Source: Burkholderiales bacterium (lineage in GTDB: Bacteria > Pseudomonadota > Gammaproteobacteria > Burkholderiales > Burkholderiaceae_A). Taken from it: 8,959 bases of DNA. A model generated the notes under the pieces. It was not told where the DNA came from. It did no database searches and saw only the letters and a program-made list of their open reading frames with translations. Positions 6,589 to 8,959 of the stretch are shown one piece after another; the first letter of the stretch is position 1; every line of letters begins with the position of its first letter. The DNA is taken from NCBI GenBank assembly GCA_030834045.1, contig JAURFZ010000049.1:1-8959 (forward strand). The letters run 5' to 3'. Made by a program: the position numbers and the translations under genes.

Positions 6589-7745
6589 GAAACCTTGAAC
6601 GCGGTGCGCTCCTCAAGCTCGTTGAAATAAGACGACATTCCCTCGCCTTCCCTTTCTAAAAAGCGGGTTACGGCATCCCGAAATCGGGCTTCGGAAATCC
6701 AGTGGGCTGAGCCCATTGGAATGGGCTCAAAGCCTCTTGCCATTTTGTGCTCCCCCTGGGCGCCACCTTCAAACCGTTGAATGCCCTGGGCAATCGCCCA
6801 CTCAATGGGCGTGTAGTAGGCCAGCTCAAAGTGCAGGCAGGGCACGTACTGGGTAGACCCCCAGTACCGGCCATAAAGCACGCTCTCATTTGCCTCTGCG
6901 TCCCGATGGTTCATGAGCAACGCGCAGGCAATGGGCTTGCCGGTGGCGTCTTCGGCGAGGCTTAGCACCAGGTTCTCGGGCATGGCCTGCAGAAGGCCCG
7001 TAAAAAAGCTTTCTGAGAAGTAAGGCGGGTTGCCATGTTCATAGTAGGTATTGGAATAGCAGCGATAAAAAAAGGCGAGTAGGTCTGGGCTTATGGCTTC
7101 GCCTTTCACCATCCGGCAATGAAGCCCCGCCTCGCTTACCTTACGACGCTCGGCCCGAATCTTCTTGCGCTTTGGCTGACTGAGCTGGTCTAAAAAAGCT
7201 TCGAAGTCCGTGTAGTTTTTGTTGAACCAATGAAACTGCACGCCCTTACGAATGAGCCAACCGGTGCTCTCCAGGGCCTCTTGGTCCGACTCGTGGGCGA
7301 AAAGAATATGGCAAGACGACAGACCAGATTCCTTCGTTAGCTGTGAAAGTGCCACGGCAAGGGCATGTCGGGCATCAGCGCTGACCCCCAAGAGCCTGCT
7401 TCCAGGCACTGGGCTAAAGGGGCTTGCAACGAGCCACTTTGGGAAATAATTCAGCCCTGCCTGCTCATAGGCTCGCGCCCAGGCCCAGTCAAAAACATAC
7501 TCGCCATAACTATGGGCCTTGGCGTAAAGCGCGGCCGCTCCCACCAAGTCGTTAGCCTCCGTAAAAAGCAAAAGGGGCCGAGCGGTCCAGCCGGTCTGTG
7601 GGCCGGCTGACTCGGTCTGCTCGGCGAGTCGCAAAAAGGCATGCTGCATAAAAGGGGTCGGGCGCGGGCTGGCGGCCACAAGTGCATCCCAGGCTACCGG
7701 GTCTACCTCGGCAAAGCTGGCTGCAAGCTGCATGCGATAATTCAT
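6573..7745 (-). CDS. FemAB-like GNAT-fold protein of the DUF482 type, substrate unknown
   Basis: The 390-residue protein resembles the DUF482/FemAB-like family (Pfam PF04339), usually annotated as GNAT N-acetyltransferase or peptidoglycan biosynthesis/recognition protein. The family's substrate is not established to my knowledge. Family-like features are FMQHAFLRLAE (32-42), a basic KRKKIRAERRKV helix (192-203), FFYRCYSNTYYEHGNPPYF (225-243), CLHFELAYYTPIEWAI (303-318) and the conserved FEGGAQGEHKMARGFEP (325-341). No signal peptide or membrane helix is visible, so it should be cytoplasmic. The first ATG is supported by GAAGGG 6 nt upstream; a second ATG at codon 5 is possible. The start is 2 nt from that of divergent nadE, so its promoter and ribosome site must lie inside nadE. 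Its last codons are part of the G-rich repeat. Confidence 0.88.
   Translation of the reverse strand: MNYRMQLAASFAEVDPVAWDALVAASPRPTPFMQHAFLRLAEQTESAGPQTGWTARPLLLFTEANDLVGAAALYAKAHSYGEYVFDWAWARAYEQAGLNYFPKWLVASPFSPVPGSRLLGVSADARHALAVALSQLTKESGLSSCHILFAHESDQEALESTGWLIRKGVQFHWFNKNYTDFEAFLDQLSQPKRKKIRAERRKVSEAGLHCRMVKGEAISPDLLAFFYRCYSNTYYEHGNPPYFSESFFTGLLQAMPENLVLSLAEDATGKPIACALLMNHRDAEANESVLYGRYWGSTQYVPCLHFELAYYTPIEWAIAQGIQRFEGGAQGEHKMARGFEPIPMGSAHWISEARFRDAVTRFLEREGEGMSSYFNELEERTAFKVSGLAP
7733..7741 (+). promoter_or_regulatory. Candidate extended -10 promoter of nadE
   Basis: TGCGATAAT reads as an extended -10 element, TGn followed by GATAAT, which matches five of six consensus bases. No convincing -35 is visible 16-18 nt upstream, which is tolerated with extended -10 promoters. 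Standard spacing puts the transcription start at 7748, the A of the nadE ATG. The element lies inside the first five codons of the oppositely oriented FemAB-like gene, so a chance match is possible. Confidence 0.45.
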
Positions 7746-7747
7746 GA

Positions 7748-8959
7748 ATGGCCCTTCAAATTGCGATTGCTCAAATCAACGCCTCCGTAGGCGACCTCGC
7801 CGTAAATGCTCAAAAAATTCATCAGGCCGCAGCAACGGCGGTGGAAAAGGGTGCCGACCTACTGCTAACACCTGAACTTTCATTGGTGGGTTACCCGCCT
7901 GAAGACCTGTTGTTGCGCCCCTCGTTTCTGCGTCGCAGCCAGCAGGTGCTCGATGAGCTCGTGGGTAAGAGCCAGCAGCTTCCCTCGCTTACCTACTTGG
8001 TGGGCTATCCACGCGAAATTGACGGTCGTGTTTACAACGCAGCACTTATTTTTAAAAACGGCTCCGTGCTGGGTCATTATGCCAAGCTCGAGCTACCGAA
8101 CTATGCCGTCTTTGACGAACAGCGCTATTTCCAGCCCGATGGGGCGCCTTTTGTATTTGAGATAAAGGGTGTGCGTCTGGGCGTTAACATCTGCGAGGAT
8201 GTTTGGTTTCCGCGTGCCGCCGCCATGGCCAAGGCCGAGGGTGCTCAGGCTCTTTTGGTTATGAACGCCTCGCCCTTTCATTTAAACAAGCAGAACGAGC
8301 GGCTCGAGGTGGTTCTCGCCCATGTTGTACGCCATAAAATTCCAACGGTTTTTTGCAACCTGGTGGGTGGGCAAGACGAGCTTATCTTTGACGGCGATAG
8401 CTTTGCAGTCGATGGTGAGGGCCAGGTTACTGCGCGAGCAGCGCGCTTTCAAGAAGATCTCTGCATCTGGAGTTTCAATAGCCTTGGCCACCGTTTTGAG
8501 GGTGAACTCACCGTCGAGCTTGACACGGATAATCAGGCCTACGAGGCGCTTGTTTTGGGTACGCGCGATTACGTTTTGAAAAACGGCTTTCGTGGTGGCA
8601 TTGTGGGCTTGTCGGGCGGTATCGATTCTGCCCTCACGCTTGCCATTGCAGCCGACGCCTTAGGGCCCGATCAGGTAACCGCAGTCATCATGCCCTCGCG
8701 TTACACCGCCACCATGAGTGTTGACGATGCGCGCGCCTGCGCGCGGGCCCTTGGTGTTCAGACTCTCGAAATTAGCATTGAGTCTGCCTATACAACCTTC
8801 GAGCAAGGTCTTGCGCCTGCGTTTGAAGGCCTTGCCCCCGACCTTACCGAGGAAAACCTTCAGTCTCGTATTCGAGGCACCTACCTTATGGCCTTGTCCA
8901 ATAAAACGGGGCGGCTTGTGCTCACCACAGGCAATAAATCGGAGCTTGCTGTGGGCTAC
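7748..8959 (+). CDS. nadE: Glutamine-dependent NAD(+) synthetase, 3'-truncated by the window edge
   Basis: The enzyme converts nicotinic acid adenine dinucleotide to NAD+ with glutamine and ATP, releasing AMP and pyrophosphate, as the last step of NAD synthesis. The visible 404 residues cover a nitrilase-type glutaminase domain and the start of the synthetase domain; roughly 130-150 residues should follow. The nitrilase triad is seen as Glu43 (in TPELSLVGYPPEDLL), Lys113 (in HYAKLELPNY) and Cys149 (in GVNICEDVWFP). The synthetase domain has the ATP-binding loop GLSGGIDSALT (287-297), IMPSRYT (314-320) and TTGNKSELAVGY at the window end. The ATG at 7748 is firm: a TGA directly precedes it in frame, and MALQIAIAQINASVGD is the expected N-terminus. 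No Shine-Dalgarno is visible upstream. The gene is divergent from the FemAB-like gene. Confidence 0.96.
   Translation, partial: MALQIAIAQINASVGDLAVNAQKIHQAAATAVEKGADLLLTPELSLVGYPPEDLLLRPSFLRRSQQVLDELVGKSQQLPSLTYLVGYPREIDGRVYNAALIFKNGSVLGHYAKLELPNYAVFDEQRYFQPDGAPFVFEIKGVRLGVNICEDVWFPRAAAMAKAEGAQALLVMNASPFHLNKQNERLEVVLAHVVRHKIPTVFCNLVGGQDELIFDGDSFAVDGEGQVTARAARFQEDLCIWSFNSLGHRFEGELTVELDTDNQAYEALVLGTRDYVLKNGFRGGIVGLSGGIDSALTLAIAADALGPDQVTAVIMPSRYTATMSVDDARACARALGVQTLEISIESAYTTFEQGLAPAFEGLAPDLTEENLQSRIRGTYLMALSNKTGRLVLTTGNKSELAVGY
7752..7757 (-). promoter_or_regulatory. Ribosome binding site of the FemAB-like gene
   Basis: On the minus strand GAAGGG lies 6 nt before the ATG at 7745. It falls within codons 2-4 of nadE on the other strand and supports the first of the two possible starts. 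Confidence 0.7.

Noticed and set aside
1..8959. Novel defence, mobile or biosynthetic system
   Set aside because: All open frames of good quality belong to housekeeping families (heme, pyrophosphate and NAD metabolism) plus one FemAB-like protein of unknown substrate; there are no integrase, transposase, toxin-antitoxin or CRISPR signatures.

Overview
The window looks like an ordinary, gene-dense stretch of chromosome from a betaproteobacterium, probably of the order Burkholderiales. The evidence is the gene order hemC-hemD-hemX-hemY, with ppa and nadE close by, and the protein families themselves. Composition is moderately GC-rich by eye (not computed). I see no phage, transposon, CRISPR, tRNA or rRNA signal. 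Almost every base is coding, and no gene-free stretch exceeds about 190 bases.

Left part (1-3731, + strand): a heme-biosynthesis operon, entered inside hemC. hemC (porphobilinogen deaminase, 5' end outside the window) is followed by hemD (uroporphyrinogen-III synthase), hemX (membrane-anchored accessory protein) and hemY (inner-membrane TPR protein). The gaps are 4, 9 and 13 nt. HemC and HemD act in sequence to make uroporphyrinogen III; HemX and HemY are membrane partners of less certain function.

Middle part (3733-6495): a pyrophosphate-handling pair. hppA (- strand) encodes a membrane H+-pumping pyrophosphatase with the residues of the K+-insensitive subclass. It ends 1 nt from the end of hemY. 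ppa (+ strand) encodes the soluble family I pyrophosphatase. The two genes are divergent across a 186-nt region with a good sigma70-type promoter for ppa. One enzyme saves PPi energy as a proton gradient and the other releases it as heat, so their shared control region is the main regulatory question here.

Right part (6496-8959): a 66-nt G-rich degenerate repeat with several G-tracts lies between the convergent ppa and a FemAB/GNAT-like gene (- strand). That gene starts only 2 nt from the divergent nadE (glutamine-dependent NAD+ synthetase, cut off by the window end). nadE has no visible Shine-Dalgarno sequence. An extended -10 element lies exactly where transcription would begin at its ATG, which suggests a leaderless mRNA.

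I do not see a previously undescribed system. The points most worth checking are the predicted leaderless nadE with its interlocked divergent neighbour, the G-tract repeat, the unusual low-complexity HemX, and the divergent ppa/hppA pair.
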